Shown: positions 23,412 to 32,811 of the stretch, piece by piece | Layout: each line of letters starts with the position of its first letter | How positions within the stretch are numbered: the first letter of the stretch is position 1 | NCBI RefSeq assembly: GCF_029850875.1 | Contig: NZ_JAOVAM010000007.1 | Span: forward strand, 1-64,000 | Reading direction: 5' to 3' | Length of the DNA: 64,000 bases | Source of the DNA: Rothia similimucilaginosa | Lineage (GTDB): Bacteria; Actinomycetota; Actinomycetes; Actinomycetales; Micrococcaceae | Position numbers and translations under genes: made by a program | Notes under the pieces: model-generated | Told to the model about the DNA's origin: nothing | The model's database searches: none | What the model saw: the letters and a program-made list of their open reading frames with translations, nothing else

Positions 23412-25061
23412 TTATCCGGCGAACGGGTTCGGCGCGCCGATGTACTGCAGCTCGGTGTACTCCTCCAAACCCTCGGGGCCGCCCTCGCGACCCATGCCGG
23501 ACTGCTTCACGCCGCCGAAGGGGGCTACCGCGTTCGAGATAACGCCGGAGTTGTAACCGATTAGGCCGAACTCCAGACCAGCCGCCATGCGCGTAAAGCG
23601 CGGGTGGTTGCTCGTGTACACGTACGCCGCCAGGCCGTACTCGGTGTCGTTGGCGAGCTTCAGGGCGGTGCGTTCACCCTCCTCACCGTAGCCGCTGAAC
23701 GTGGCAATCGGGGCTACGGGCCCGAAAATCTCTTCACGCCACACGCGCATCGAATCGGTCACGCCGGTCAGCACGGTGGGGGTCACAAAGTTGCCCTTGT
23801 TCAGGTTCTTGGGCATGCCGCCGGTATCGCTCGGAACGTTCTCCTCAAGCTCGGGAATATACCCGCCGCAGGCGAGGAGCGCGCCCTTGCCCAGGGCGTC
23901 TTCGACCATAAAAAGTATGGATTCAACCGCTGAAGGTTGAATTAACGGTCCACAGTCGGTTCCATCGACGGTTCCGTCACCCACGACGGTTGCCTCCATA
24001 CGCTCTACGAAGGCGGCCGTGAACTCTTCAGCAATGTCCTCGTGCACAATGAATCGGTTAGCGGCGGTGCATGCCTCGCCCATGTTCCTCATCTTCGCCG
24101 CGTAGGCGCCCTCCACGGCGGCGGGGATATCCGCGTCCTCAAAGACGATGAACGGTGCGTTGCCGCCCAGTTCCATAGAGGTGCGCAGAACGTTCTGCGA
24201 GGCCTGCGCGAGCAGGGTCCGGCCCACCGCGGTGGAGCCGGTGAACGAGACCTTCCGCAGGCGCTCATCAGCCATCAGCGCGGAGACAACCTCACCGGTA
24301 CGGGAGGTAGTCACCACGTTCAGCACGCCGTCCGGCAGGCCCGCCTCACGCATCAGGGACGCGAAGTACAGGGAGCTGAGCGGAGTCAGGGAGGCGGGCT
24401 TGAGCACCGCGGTGCAGCCCGCCGCGAGCGCCGGGGCGACCTTGCGTGCCGCCATGGCGAGCGGGAAGTTCCAGGGGGTAATCAGCAGGCAGGGGCCGAC
24501 GGGGCGGCGTACGGTGGTGATTTGCAGCCCGGATTCGGGGGCGACGGCGGTGCGGCCGAAGTTGCGGGCGGCTTCTTCGGCGTACCAACGCAGGTAGTTT
24601 GCCGCGTAGGCGACTTCGCCGCGGGACTGGTCGAGGGGCTTACCCATTTCGAGGGTCATGAGCCGGGCGATGACTTCGGTGCGTTGCGTCATGAGCGTGT
24701 AGGCGTGGTTGAGGATGTCGGCGCGTTCGCGGACGCTGGTTGCCGCCCATGAGGTGCGGGCGTCGCAGGCGGCGTCGAGTGCTTCGATACCCTGTTCGAC
24801 GCTGGCGTCGGCGACGTGCGCGAGGATTTGGCCGCAGGAGGGGTTGTGTACGGGGAAGGAGCCGTTGTCGCCGGTGACCCAACTGCCGCCGATGAGCAGA
24901 TCGGTGGGCACGTAGAAGAAGGGGTAGGAGGGTCGCTCGTAGGGGTCGATAGGTTCACGCTGCGGCATGTTGATGCTTTGCATGTGCGGTTCGGTGCGGC
25001 CTCGCAGCGAGGCGGATTTCGCAGCGGTCTTCTCGGCGGAGCTTTCGGGTGAGGTGGTCAT
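23412..25061 (-). CDS. gabD: NAD(P)-dependent succinate-semialdehyde dehydrogenase
   Basis: 549 residues of the aldehyde dehydrogenase superfamily, oxidising succinate semialdehyde to succinate in GABA or putrescine breakdown. TPWNFP (195-200), FTGSTAVG (273-280), the general base Glu297 in MELGG and the catalytic Cys331 in GEACTAANR are all present. A 50-residue N-terminal extension exceeds the usual 480-500 residue length; an internal start at MQSINMPQ (residue 27) or later is possible. The substrate is inferred from family similarity; other semialdehydes cannot be excluded. Confidence 0.87.
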   Translation of the reverse strand: MTTSPESSAEKTAAKSASLRGRTEPHMQSINMPQREPIDPYERPSYPFFYVPTDLLIGGSWVTGDNGSFPVHNPSCGQILAHVADASVEQGIEALDAACDARTSWAATSVRERADILNHAYTLMTQRTEVIARLMTLEMGKPLDQSRGEVAYAANYLRWYAEEAARNFGRTAVAPESGLQITTVRRPVGPCLLITPWNFPLAMAARKVAPALAAGCTAVLKPASLTPLSSLYFASLMREAGLPDGVLNVVTTSRTGEVVSALMADERLRKVSFTGSTAVGRTLLAQASQNVLRTSMELGGNAPFIVFEDADIPAAVEGAYAAKMRNMGEACTAANRFIVHEDIAEEFTAAFVERMEATVVGDGTVDGTDCGPLIQPSAVESILFMVEDALGKGALLACGGYIPELEENVPSDTGGMPKNLNKGNFVTPTVLTGVTDSMRVWREEIFGPVAPIATFSGYGEEGERTALKLANDTEYGLAAYVYTSNHPRFTRMAAGLEFGLIGYNSGVISNAVAPFGGVKQSGMGREGGPEGLEEYTELQYIGAPNPFAG

Positions 25062-25397
25062 GGCGTGCCTTTCGGGTTGGGGCGGCCGGTGCGGTCGACT
25101 CTGACGCTTTTAATTCTAGTCCCGCGCGCTCCCCTACCCCCTCGAACCTGCCCCGCCCCCCGCACTCAAAGACCACGGGCACATCGAAGGGAGCCGCATC
25201 CGCTATGGATACGACCCCCTTCGGGTAGGTTCTTCAGGTGGATTCTCGCTCGGTGTGCGAGCGCCTATCTGAGCATTATGGAAAGCGTTGCTCGGAAGGG
25301 ATGCTCGGTGTTGCATCTGCTCTGCCCAGTGCCCGTGTTCTCACCGTTTAGCGGGCGACGGGGCGGGCACCTAGGTGGACTAGGCCCACCGGTCCTC
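25062..25397. other. Intergenic region without clear features
   Basis: Contains the upstream region of the dehydrogenase and the downstream end of the 25398 gene. A short GGTGG/CCACC stem near 25375 could terminate the latter, but it is weak. I see nothing else. Confidence 0.4.
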
Positions 25398-25880
25398 TCA
25401 AATCCAGGACTGACGTGCCTCGATTCGAGTCAGTTCCAGAGGACCGCCATCGTTGGTACCGTGGGAGCGGCCGAAGTGTACGTACGGGCCGCGGTAGGCA
25501 CTGTGGTTGATGGGGCTGGAGTACTGGCCATTGACCGTGTAGTAGAAGCTGTTCTTGTTCACCACAATCTTGCAATTCAGTGCCTGGCCGGTGGTGACCT
25601 TCTGACGCAGCTCGGCGAAGGTGTGGCCGTGCACATCTATGGATGCGCCGGCGGTGGCTTCATGTTGCCGGCACCGCGGGTGGACGATGAAGAATTCATC
25701 GGTCTTGCAGAGCAGCTGATGTGCGGGGGAGCCGCTGTGTACTGCCGCTAGCTGTGCGCGGGTGTTGGCTGCAGCGTGGGCTTCACCTACCTGGGGCATA
25801 AGGGCAGCCGGTACCAAAGTGGAGGCGCCAATGAAGCTACGGTGGCTCAGATTCTTGGAGATCTTCGGGAACGCAGTCAC
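25398..25880 (-). CDS. Secreted hypothetical protein
   Basis: I do not recognise this 160-residue protein. The N terminus has a signal-peptide shape: a basic start, a hydrophobic stretch GASTLVPAALM and a likely cleavage at AHA-A near residue 37. The mature part has three Cys residues and many His and Tyr, which suggests a small extracellular fold. The GTG at 25880 was chosen because AAAGGA lies eight bases upstream. Confidence 0.6.
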   Translation of the reverse strand: MTAFPKISKNLSHRSFIGASTLVPAALMPQVGEAHAAANTRAQLAAVHSGSPAHQLLCKTDEFFIVHPRCRQHEATAGASIDVHGHTFAELRQKVTTGQALNCKIVVNKNSFYYTVNGQYSSPINHSAYRGPYVHFGRSHGTNDGGPLELTRIEARQSWI

Positions 25881-26266
25881 CGTAGTAGTCCTTTTTATTG
25901 ATGAGTTGAGCGTAATGTGTGTGGTTGGTCATTGAATTTTTGGTTTATAGCTGAGGGTCCGGATTCCCTCAACTCAAGCTGCAACTCCATGTAGGATAAA
26001 GATTTTTATCGGTGATTCACTGCGCTCACAGGCAAATAGGGTATTACATGCACCTCATTCTTACCCACTGTGCCATACGGGTGAATGTGTTCCTCCTTTT
26101 CCGCTGTTTTTAATAGCGGTATTTCATGCGGCGTTAAAAAATTTCTCGTATAACGGAAAAGGCCGCGCCTGTAGCCCGATTGAGCCTGCAGGACGCGACC
26201 TTTTGCGTTGAGTATTTTCGCGGGTTTTCGCCGCTGTTGAAGCTGAGCTATTTTCGCTGGTTCAGC
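25881..26266. other. Intergenic region between secreted protein and crr
   Basis: AT-rich upstream part with presumed promoter elements for the secreted protein, a small hairpin CCGCT/AGCGG (26101-26119) and the crr terminator. No coding signal. Confidence 0.5.
26157..26204 (-). terminator. Terminator of crr
   Basis: AAAAGG-CGCG-CCTG arms pair imperfectly with the sequence ending GACGCGACCTTTT. On the minus strand it follows the crr stop and ends in Ts. Confidence 0.75.
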
Positions 26267-26779
26267 TTACTTCTTGGATGCCTGAGCAACGCGTTCACCG
26301 GCTGCGACGGGGCGACGGGACTCAGAGTCCTTGGAGATGTTGAACTTTGCGGTGTTGGTGATCATCACCATGGTTTCCTTAGAGGGGATGCGACCCTCGA
26401 TAGCTGCCCAGTCGACCTCGATGATGGGGGCGCCTGCCTCAACCTTGTCACCTACGTTAGCAAGCTTGGTGAAGCCGTCGCCGCCGAGCTCAACGGTGTC
26501 GATACCGATGTGGACCAGTACCTCGCCGCCGTTTTCGGTGCGGAGCATAAATGCGTGCAGGGTGTCCTGAATCAGTGCAATGGTGCCTGCAACGGGTGCG
26601 ACGATGGTGCCTGCAGTGGGGTTCACTGCGTAGCCATCGCCCATAACGCCCTGAGAGAAAACGGGGTCGGAAACTTCGCTCAGCGGCAGGTACTCACCGG
26701 TAGCAGGTGCGACGTAGACGTCTGCGGACGATGCTTCCTGTGCGGCAGCTTCCTTCTTCTTCTTACCGAAACCAAACAT
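26267..26779 (-). CDS. crr: PTS glucose-type EIIA protein
   Basis: 170 residues from the ATG at 26779, which has GGAG six bases upstream; the longer frame lacks support. A Lys-rich start (MFGFGKKKKE) is followed by the EIIA-Glc beta-barrel. His75 and the phospho-accepting His90 (VLVHIGIDTV) are in the expected places. The protein passes phosphate from HPr to a sugar-specific EIIB domain and may regulate permeases. No EIIBC or ptsHI gene is nearby, so it probably serves permeases encoded elsewhere. Confidence 0.93.
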   Translation of the reverse strand: MFGFGKKKKEAAAQEASSADVYVAPATGEYLPLSEVSDPVFSQGVMGDGYAVNPTAGTIVAPVAGTIALIQDTLHAFMLRTENGGEVLVHIGIDTVELGGDGFTKLANVGDKVEAGAPIIEVDWAAIEGRIPSKETMVMITNTAKFNISKDSESRRPVAAGERVAQASKK

Positions 26780-26955
26780 ATATGCTCCTTCTGGTCGTGT
26801 GGCGCTATGAATAGCGTGTATTTGTAGCGCTAATGCGTCCGCGTCGGATGCGGGCGTCGTTGCCTTATAGTGTCGCATCGGGCGGCGCCTGTCTGGATAT
26901 TGCAGGGTTCGCACACTCCGGTGCATATGCACTCAGAATACAACACCTGAACCTG

Positions 26956-26984
26956 CAGCTCATGAGCTGAGAGTCATTCGACTC
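26956..26984. promoter_or_regulatory. Adjacent palindromes upstream of ArsD-like gene
   Basis: CAGCTCATGAGCTG (26956-26969) is a perfect palindrome, followed at once by GAGTC-ATTC-GACTC (26971-26984). They lie in the divergent region between crr and the 27117 gene and may be operators. A TACACT -10 lies near 27051. Confidence 0.5.
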
Positions 26985-27116
26985 GAATTCTGCAAATATT
27001 CCGCAAATCTGGAACTTCAACTCACACTTCTACACTCTTGAGGTCGCGAGTACACTTAGTGAAGGAGTGGCACCCTCCCCCGAGTCGGTGCCCATAAGAG
27101 AGAAAAGGCTGAACTG

Positions 27117-27701
27117 ATGACTGAAGCGGCTGAGACCGTTCTTGAAGTATTTATTCCGGGCCCCGGCGAGAACCCGGAGGATCCGCAGGATATGGAGCGT
27201 TCCATCTTCCTGGGTGCCGCGCAGGAGGCGCTGGATTCGGGCGTGGACATTGAGGTGTACTCCACCGACTCCTACCCTTCCGCATTTGAAGAGTGCGCGC
27301 CGGTCGCCGAGCAGATTGAGATGAACGGCCGCGAGGTTCTGCCGCTCATGCTCGTCAACGGTGAGGTGAAGGTGTCCTTCGCGTACCCGACCGCCGAGCA
27401 GATTAAGCGCTTCTCCCGCGCTCACCTGGTTGCTCAGCCGAAGGCTAATGCGGCAGCGGCTGCGTGCGGCCCCTCCGGCTCCCCGGCGGCGTCAATGATC
27501 CCGAACCTGAGCCCTCTGGTGGAGCCTGCAGGTTTCGCGGCGACCCTGGCGGGTAAGGCACCCCAGCCGATTGGCGGCCCCGAGATTGGCAACCGTGTGA
27601 ACCTCATGGGCGGCGACACCGGCGACGGTATTCCCACCTCCGGTTCGGTGGCTGTGAAGTCCGGCGGCTGCGGCTGCGGTGGTTGCGGCTGCGGCAAGTA
27701 A
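27117..27701 (+). CDS. ArsD-like protein with Cys-rich tail
   Basis: 194 residues. Residues 8-105 resemble the thioredoxin-like ArsD fold: VDIEVYSTDSYPSAF and the core VLPLMLVNGEVKV...YPT align with the corresponding parts of ArsD. The N-terminal Cys pair of ArsD is absent. Instead the protein ends in GGCGCGGCGCGK, four Cys that could bind a soft metal. Residues 110-180 are a flexible Ala/Gly/Pro-rich linker. No arsA, arsB, arsC or arsR is near, so it is an orphan and its role is open. AAAGG precedes the ATG. Confidence 0.55.
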   Translation: MTEAAETVLEVFIPGPGENPEDPQDMERSIFLGAAQEALDSGVDIEVYSTDSYPSAFEECAPVAEQIEMNGREVLPLMLVNGEVKVSFAYPTAEQIKRFSRAHLVAQPKANAAAAACGPSGSPAASMIPNLSPLVEPAGFAATLAGKAPQPIGGPEIGNRVNLMGGDTGDGIPTSGSVAVKSGGCGCGGCGCGK

Positions 27702-27800
27702 ACCCACCCCTACCCAACTAAGAGCCCTGTTGAGACCCAGCACAGGAACTAACGCGAGTTCCTGCCCCGGCTGACTCTCACCTGAAATTTAAAAGAACGA

Positions 27801-27831
27801 TGCCCGCCTCCTCGTCATGAGGAAGCGGGCA
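27801..27831. terminator. Bidirectional terminator
   Basis: TGCCCGC and TCCTC arms pair with GAGGA and GCGGGCA around GTCAT. The genes on either side converge here; a T-rich stretch follows on the plus strand. Confidence 0.85.
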
Positions 27832-27903
27832 CCGTTTTCGCTTAACGAAGCTTAGGTTCGCACCCGGCAGCACCTACGGAGGCTGCGGCGGGCGAACAGT
27901 ACC

Positions 27904-28929
27904 TTACTTGATGGAGGTACCGACGGAACCGAGCTGCTGGCAAGCCTCGACCACGCGTGCGGCCATACCTGCCTCTGCAGCTGCGCCCCAAACGCGGGGG
28001 TCGTAGGTCTTCTTGTTGCCGACCTCGCCGTCAACCTTCAGCACACCGTCGTAGTTGCTGAACATGTGGCCAGCAACTGGGCGGGTGAACGCGTACTGGG
28101 TGTCGGTGTCAATGTTCATCTTGATAACACCGTAGGACACTGCGTCTGCAATCTCCTGCTCGGTGGAGCCGGAGCCACCGTGGAAGACCAGGTAGAAGGG
28201 CTTGTCGCCCTTGCCGTACTTAGCGCCTACCTCGGTCTGGATTTCCTTGAGCAGCTCGGGGCGCAGGTGAACGTTACCGGGCTTGTACACACCGTGAACG
28301 TTACCGAAGGTCAGAGCAGCCATGTAGGTACCCTTCTCGCCCAGGCCGATTGCCTCAACGGTCTTGATTGCGTCTGCAACGGTGGTGTACAGGGAGTCGT
28401 CGATAGCGCCTTCAACGCCGTCTTCCTCGCCGCCAACGGCACCAATCTCAACCTCGAGAACGAGCTTTGCCTTGGAGGTACGCTCAATCAGCTCAGCAGC
28501 AATCTTCAGGTTCTCATCCAGGTCGATTGCGGAGCCGTCCCACATGTGGGAGTTGAAGATGGGGTCTTCACCGCGAGCAACAGCCTTCTCGGATTCTGCC
28601 AGCAGGGGCAGAACGAAGCCTTCCAGCTTGTCCTTGGGGCAGTGGTCGGTGTGCAGTGCAATGTTCACGTCGTACTGCTTAGCAACCTCGCGTGCGTATG
28701 CTGCGAAGGCCAGGGAGCCAACGACCATGTCCTTCTTGGAAGCGCCGGACCAGTATGCTGCACCACCGGTGGATGCCTGGATGATGCCGTCCGAGCCAGC
28801 CTCTGCGAAGCCGCGGATAGCAGCGTTCAGGGTCTGGGAGGAGGTCACGTTCACTGCGGGGTACGCGAAGCCCTTTTCCTTCGCGGTCTGCAGCATTTCT
28901 GCGTAAACTTCGGGGGTTGCAATAGCCAT
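27904..28929 (-). CDS. fba: Class II fructose-bisphosphate aldolase
   Basis: 341 residues; splits fructose 1,6-bisphosphate into two triose phosphates in glycolysis and runs in reverse in gluconeogenesis. ALHTDHC (91-97) carries the catalytic Asp95 and zinc ligand His96, and HGGSGS near residue 250 is the phosphate and metal-binding loop. GGAG precedes the ATG. Codon choice indicates high expression. It is a single gene with divergent upstream and converging downstream neighbours. Confidence 0.97.
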   Translation of the reverse strand: MAIATPEVYAEMLQTAKEKGFAYPAVNVTSSQTLNAAIRGFAEAGSDGIIQASTGGAAYWSGASKKDMVVGSLAFAAYAREVAKQYDVNIALHTDHCPKDKLEGFVLPLLAESEKAVARGEDPIFNSHMWDGSAIDLDENLKIAAELIERTSKAKLVLEVEIGAVGGEEDGVEGAIDDSLYTTVADAIKTVEAIGLGEKGTYMAALTFGNVHGVYKPGNVHLRPELLKEIQTEVGAKYGKGDKPFYLVFHGGSGSTEQEIADAVSYGVIKMNIDTDTQYAFTRPVAGHMFSNYDGVLKVDGEVGNKKTYDPRVWGAAAEAGMAARVVEACQQLGSVGTSIK

Positions 28930-29073
28930 ATGCTGACTCCTTGGATAGATGCGACCGGTTACCGATATTGGGCCGGTTCACCGTATTTTGTTGGCGCGCG
29001 AGACGCCTCCTACTCACACTATTTTACCAAGATACGACTTATTTATCGCTAATTTTTTGTGGGTTTTTTTGGG

Positions 29074-29111
29074 TTTACCGCAATAAAAGTTCTGCCAAAT
29101 ACCGCGGTAAA
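29074..29111. promoter_or_regulatory. Inverted repeat between fba and 29191 gene
   Basis: TTTACCGC (29074-29081) and GCGGTAAA (29104-29111) are perfect inverted half-sites 22 bases apart. The right one contains the palindrome TACCGCGGTA. A regulator binding both is possible for this divergent region. Confidence 0.45.
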
Positions 29112-29190
29112 GTAGAGGTGTTAATGACTTGATGTATTCTGTGCGCAGGTCAGCATACACATCACCAGGACGCAGCGAAAGGATCCTCCC

Positions 29191-29577
29191 ATGATCAAGG
29201 CGAGCGCTAAAAATAATCCGAAACAGCTCGACGCGAAGCGTGAGAAGCGTGCCCGCCAGGCGCAGCGTCGTGCTGAGCGTGAGCACCCGAATGCGGCGGC
29301 TATTGCCCCGGTGCGCGCCCTGTTGGATGAGGTTCTGGAACGTAAGAGTCGTCATGTTTTGGGGCATGGCGATATGGCGAAATCCCTTGAGTTAATAGAG
29401 AAAATGCGTGATGAGGGTGCGAGCGACCACGAGATTGATGTGGCGCTTGCGGAGGCGAAGCTCCCCTCGGTCGTGCAGGTGGGTCGTAAGTCATTGATGC
29501 GTTGGCCGAGCTGGTGGTGGTTGAATCGTCGTGAGCGTGCGTTGCGGGCGAAGATTGACCGCCTGCTAGAGGGCTAA
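29191..29577 (+). CDS. Hypothetical basic protein
   Basis: No family recognised. The 128-residue product is strongly basic and almost wholly helical. Residues 1-35 are rich in Lys and Arg, residues 60-90 read DMAKSLELIEKMRDEGASDH, and the C terminus carries a WPSWWWLNRRERALRAK segment that may touch the membrane. AAAGGA precedes the ATG. A terminator lies 25 bases downstream of the stop. Confidence 0.55.
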   Translation: MIKASAKNNPKQLDAKREKRARQAQRRAEREHPNAAAIAPVRALLDEVLERKSRHVLGHGDMAKSLELIEKMRDEGASDHEIDVALAEAKLPSVVQVGRKSLMRWPSWWWLNRRERALRAKIDRLLEG

Positions 29578-29883
29578 CTCCCCATTCTGAATAGGTTGCT
29601 GGAGCACCCCGTTGTGGGTGCTCTTGTGCTGTGCACTGGTGGGGGAATTGATTTTTTAAACTCAGAGTTCAATTAATCTATTTCACAAAACAATGAAAAC
29701 CACACAATACAACATGAACCAAATATATTCATAAGATATGCATTATATGTATATAAATTGTTACGTGACGCGGATTATATTTAACCAAATTGTCGTGCTA
29801 TAGTCATTACAACTCACAGGCGTGTTCCCAACCACATTTCATGTAGCACGTGCTCCAGATGTAACTATTCAAGGAGGTATAGC
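29578..29883. other. AT-rich promoter region of the permease
   Basis: After the 29602-29623 terminator comes about 180 bp of markedly AT-rich DNA with TATA-like stretches near 29735-29790. TATAGT near 29809 could be the -10 of the permease gene. No coding signal. Confidence 0.5.
29602..29623 (+). terminator. Terminator after 29191 gene
   Basis: GAGCACCC and GGGTGCTC form a perfect 8-bp stem, followed by TTG. Confidence 0.7.
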
Positions 29884-31479
29884 ATGAGCACCTCACCGAA
29901 CAAGAATCCGCAGACTTCTGCAGCGGATCAATACACTAAGCCCCCCACAGACGACCCGTTTGCACACGAACAGGAAGGCTTCCACAAGGGGCTTGGCGCA
30001 CGTCAGCTCCAGATGATTGCCATCGGTTCCGCAATTGGTACCGGCCTGTTCCTGGGCACCGGTAGCCGCCTGCAGGACGCAGGCCCCATGCTCGCCGTCA
30101 TCTACGCCGTCATCGGTTTCTTCGGCTACCTGATTCTTCGAGCCCTCGGCGAGCTGATTCTTCACCGCCCCTCCTCGGGCTCCTTCGTCTCCTACACCCG
30201 CGAATTCTACGGCGAAAAGGCCGCATTCGTATCCGGGTGGCTTTACTGGCTGAACTGGGCAATGACCGCCGTTGCAGACGCCACCGCTATCGCCATCTAC
30301 ATCAGCTGGTTCGGTCGATACAACCAGTTCTTCGCAGACATTCCCCAGTGGCTTAGCGCATTCATCGTCGTTATCGTCACCGTGGCCCTGAACCTCATCT
30401 CCGTGAAGCTCTTCGGTGAGCTGGAATTCTGGTTCGCGCTCATTAAGATTCTTGCCCTGCTGTCCTTCATGGCGGTAGGTATCTGGTACCTGGTCTTCGG
30501 TGAACCCATCAACGGCGTCACCCCCGGCTTGAGCCTTATTGCAGCCAATGACGGCTTCTTCCCCAACGGCATTCTTCCCGCTCTTATCGTGGTTCAGGGT
30601 GTTGTGTTCGCCTACGCCGGTATTGAGCTGGTCGGCACCACCAGTGGTGAAACCAAGAACGTTGAGAAGGTTATCCCCCGCGCTATCAACACCGTGATCT
30701 GGCGTATCGCGATTTTCTACGTTGGTTCCGTGGTTCTGCTCTGCCTGCTCATGCCCTACACCGCATACAAGGACGCAGAGTCGCCGTTCGTGACCTTCTT
30801 CGACGCTATCGGTATTCAAGGCACCGCACCGATTATGCAGCTGGTCGTGATTACCGCGGCTGCTTCCTCACTGAACGCTGGCCTGTACTCCACCGGCCGT
30901 ATCCTCCACTCGATGGGTGTTGCCGGTTCGGCACCGAAGTTCGCCACCAAGGTGTCCCGCTCCGGCGTTCCGGTGGCAGGTATTCTGCTGACCGGTGTGG
31001 TGGGCCTCTTCGGTGTTGTGCTGAACTTCTTCGTTCCCGAGCAGGCGTTCGAGGTCGTGCTGAACATCGCATCTGTGGGCACCATGGCTAGCTGGGCGGC
31101 TATCGCAATGTCGCACCAGAAATACCTGAAGCTGGTCGGCGAGGGCAAGTACAAGCGCCCCAACTACCGTGCACCCGGCGGTCGTTTCAGCGACTGGGCT
31201 GTGATGGGCTTCCTGGCTGTTGTGCTGGTGCTGATGGCTCTGGATTACCCGGTGGGCACCTACACCCTGGCATCGCTGCTGCTGGTTATCCCGCTGCTGA
31301 TTATCGGCTGGTACACGGTTCGTGACCGCGTCAACGAGATTGCTCGCATCCGTGAAGGCTACACCGGTTCCGTGCCTGTGATTGCTGCCCGCCCCGTGGT
31401 GAAGAAGCTCGTTTCAGAGCCTCGTACCCACATTGACCTGGGTGAGTTTGAGGACGAGGACAACCCGAAGGGCAGCTAA
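29884..31479 (+). CDS. Amino-acid permease, AnsP-like
   Basis: 531 residues with about twelve membrane segments, APC superfamily, amino-acid transporter (AAT) group. IAIGSAIGTGLFLGTG in helix 1 is the substrate-binding signature, and RPNYRAPGG before the last helices resembles L-asparagine permeases. Both ends are hydrophilic and cytoplasmic. GGAGG precedes the ATG. The next gene, ornithine cyclodeaminase, hints at amino-acid catabolism, but a strong terminator separates them. The substrate could be Asn or another neutral or basic amino acid. Confidence 0.85.
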   Translation: MSTSPNKNPQTSAADQYTKPPTDDPFAHEQEGFHKGLGARQLQMIAIGSAIGTGLFLGTGSRLQDAGPMLAVIYAVIGFFGYLILRALGELILHRPSSGSFVSYTREFYGEKAAFVSGWLYWLNWAMTAVADATAIAIYISWFGRYNQFFADIPQWLSAFIVVIVTVALNLISVKLFGELEFWFALIKILALLSFMAVGIWYLVFGEPINGVTPGLSLIAANDGFFPNGILPALIVVQGVVFAYAGIELVGTTSGETKNVEKVIPRAINTVIWRIAIFYVGSVVLLCLLMPYTAYKDAESPFVTFFDAIGIQGTAPIMQLVVITAAASSLNAGLYSTGRILHSMGVAGSAPKFATKVSRSGVPVAGILLTGVVGLFGVVLNFFVPEQAFEVVLNIASVGTMASWAAIAMSHQKYLKLVGEGKYKRPNYRAPGGRFSDWAVMGFLAVVLVLMALDYPVGTYTLASLLLVIPLLIIGWYTVRDRVNEIARIREGYTGSVPVIAARPVVKKLVSEPRTHIDLGEFEDEDNPKGS

Positions 31480-31528
31480 CCCGACCGGTTGCCTGTAATC
31501 CCGGTAATATCCCGGCGAAGGCGAATGA

Positions 31529-31578
31529 GGGGTTCTAGACCCTAGCCCTAGTCTAGGAGCTCTAGACTCTAGAACCCC
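31529..31578 (+). terminator. Terminator after the permease
   Basis: GGGGTTCTAGA-type arms of 17 bp (two mismatches) surround a loop that itself contains CTAG repeats. A C/T-rich stretch follows. Confidence 0.8.
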
Positions 31579-31609
31579 CTCCCCGTACGTCTTTTCGTGT
31601 TCGCTTCCG

Positions 31610-31627
31610 TATTACATCCGTGTAATA
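31610..31627. promoter_or_regulatory. Palindromic operator candidate
   Basis: TATTACA-TCCG-TGTAATA is a perfect inverted repeat about 130 bp upstream of ornithine cyclodeaminase, followed by AT-rich promoter-like DNA. It looks like a dimeric regulator site. Confidence 0.6.
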
Positions 31628-31758
31628 CATAAAGCAAAGTATATATCTACAGCATTTCTAATACGGTGTGTCCTGCAATATATTTTGAGATAATAGATAT
31701 CCGCAGTGACCATCAGATGCACAAAGAAGTTTTGTGCAGATATTCAAAGGAGAAAATC

Positions 31759-32811
31759 ATGACTGAACGTCCTAGCGCACACGCGGTGGAATTTGTTGAC
31801 GTCGCCTCGATGGCGAAGTGGATTCAGAAGGACGGCGTAGGCAACATCATTGCCGGCATGGTCGACTTCCTCGAAGAAGACTTCAAGAAGTGGCAGAGTT
31901 TCGACAAGATCCCGCGCGTCGCCTCCCACACCCCCTTCGGCGTGATTGAGCTGATGCCCACCTCCGACAACATCACCTACTCCTTCAAGTACGTGAACGG
32001 CCACCCGTCCAACCCGGCACGCGGCTTCCAGACCGTGACCGCGTTCGGTCTGCTCGCTGACGTGGACAACGGCTACCCCGTGTTCCTGGCTGAGATGACC
32101 CTGCTGACCGCGCTGCGTACCGCTGGCGTGTCCGCCATGGTTGCTAAGCACCTGGCACGCAAGGATTCGAAGAAGATGGCGATGATTGGTACCGGCTCCC
32201 AGTCTGAGTTCCAGGCGCTGGGTATGCGCGCGGTGCTCGGCATTGAGGACCTGTCCGTCTACGACGTTGATCCGCACGCGATGGAGAAGTTCCGCCGTAA
32301 CCTGGAGCCGCTGGGCTTCCGCATCCACCTGGCTAAGGACGTGGACGAGGCTGTTCAGGATGCCGACATCATCACCACCTGCACCGCAGATAAGCAGCAG
32401 GCGAAGGTTCTGCTGGACCGCCAGGTAAAGCCCGGCGTGCACCTGAACGCTATTGGTGGCGACTGCCCCGGCAAGACTGAGCTGGAAAGCGAAATTCTGG
32501 ACCGCTCCACCGTGTTCGTTGAGTTCCCGCCGCAGACCCGCATTGAGGGCGAGATTCAGCAGAAGGACCCGGACTTCCCCGTGGTGGAGTTCTGGAAGGT
32601 TCTGACCGGTGAGGAGCCGGGCCGCGTCTCGGATGAGCAGATTACCCTGTTTGATTCGGTGGGCTTCGCGATTGCTGACTTCTCGGGTCTGCGTTATGCC
32701 CGTAAGGCTACGCAGGACACCGACCTGCAGCAGTTCATTGACCTGGTTGCTAGCCCGGATGATCCGAAGGATCTGTACTCGCTGGTGAACGTTAACGTCC
32801 CGGTGGGCTAA
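31759..32811 (+). CDS. ocd: Ornithine cyclodeaminase family protein
   Basis: 350 residues from the ATG at 31759 (AAAGGAG just upstream; an earlier in-frame start lacks a site). It is a Rossmann-fold member of the OCD/mu-crystallin family, which converts L-ornithine to L-proline and ammonia with NAD+. MIGTGSQSEFQALG is the nucleotide-binding loop, and AIGGDCPGKTEL contains the catalytic Asp seen in OCD. Its length and these motifs fit OCD better than the shorter alanine dehydrogenase-like members. A perfect terminator follows. Confidence 0.87.
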   Translation: MTERPSAHAVEFVDVASMAKWIQKDGVGNIIAGMVDFLEEDFKKWQSFDKIPRVASHTPFGVIELMPTSDNITYSFKYVNGHPSNPARGFQTVTAFGLLADVDNGYPVFLAEMTLLTALRTAGVSAMVAKHLARKDSKKMAMIGTGSQSEFQALGMRAVLGIEDLSVYDVDPHAMEKFRRNLEPLGFRIHLAKDVDEAVQDADIITTCTADKQQAKVLLDRQVKPGVHLNAIGGDCPGKTELESEILDRSTVFVEFPPQTRIEGEIQQKDPDFPVVEFWKVLTGEEPGRVSDEQITLFDSVGFAIADFSGLRYARKATQDTDLQQFIDLVASPDDPKDLYSLVNVNVPVG

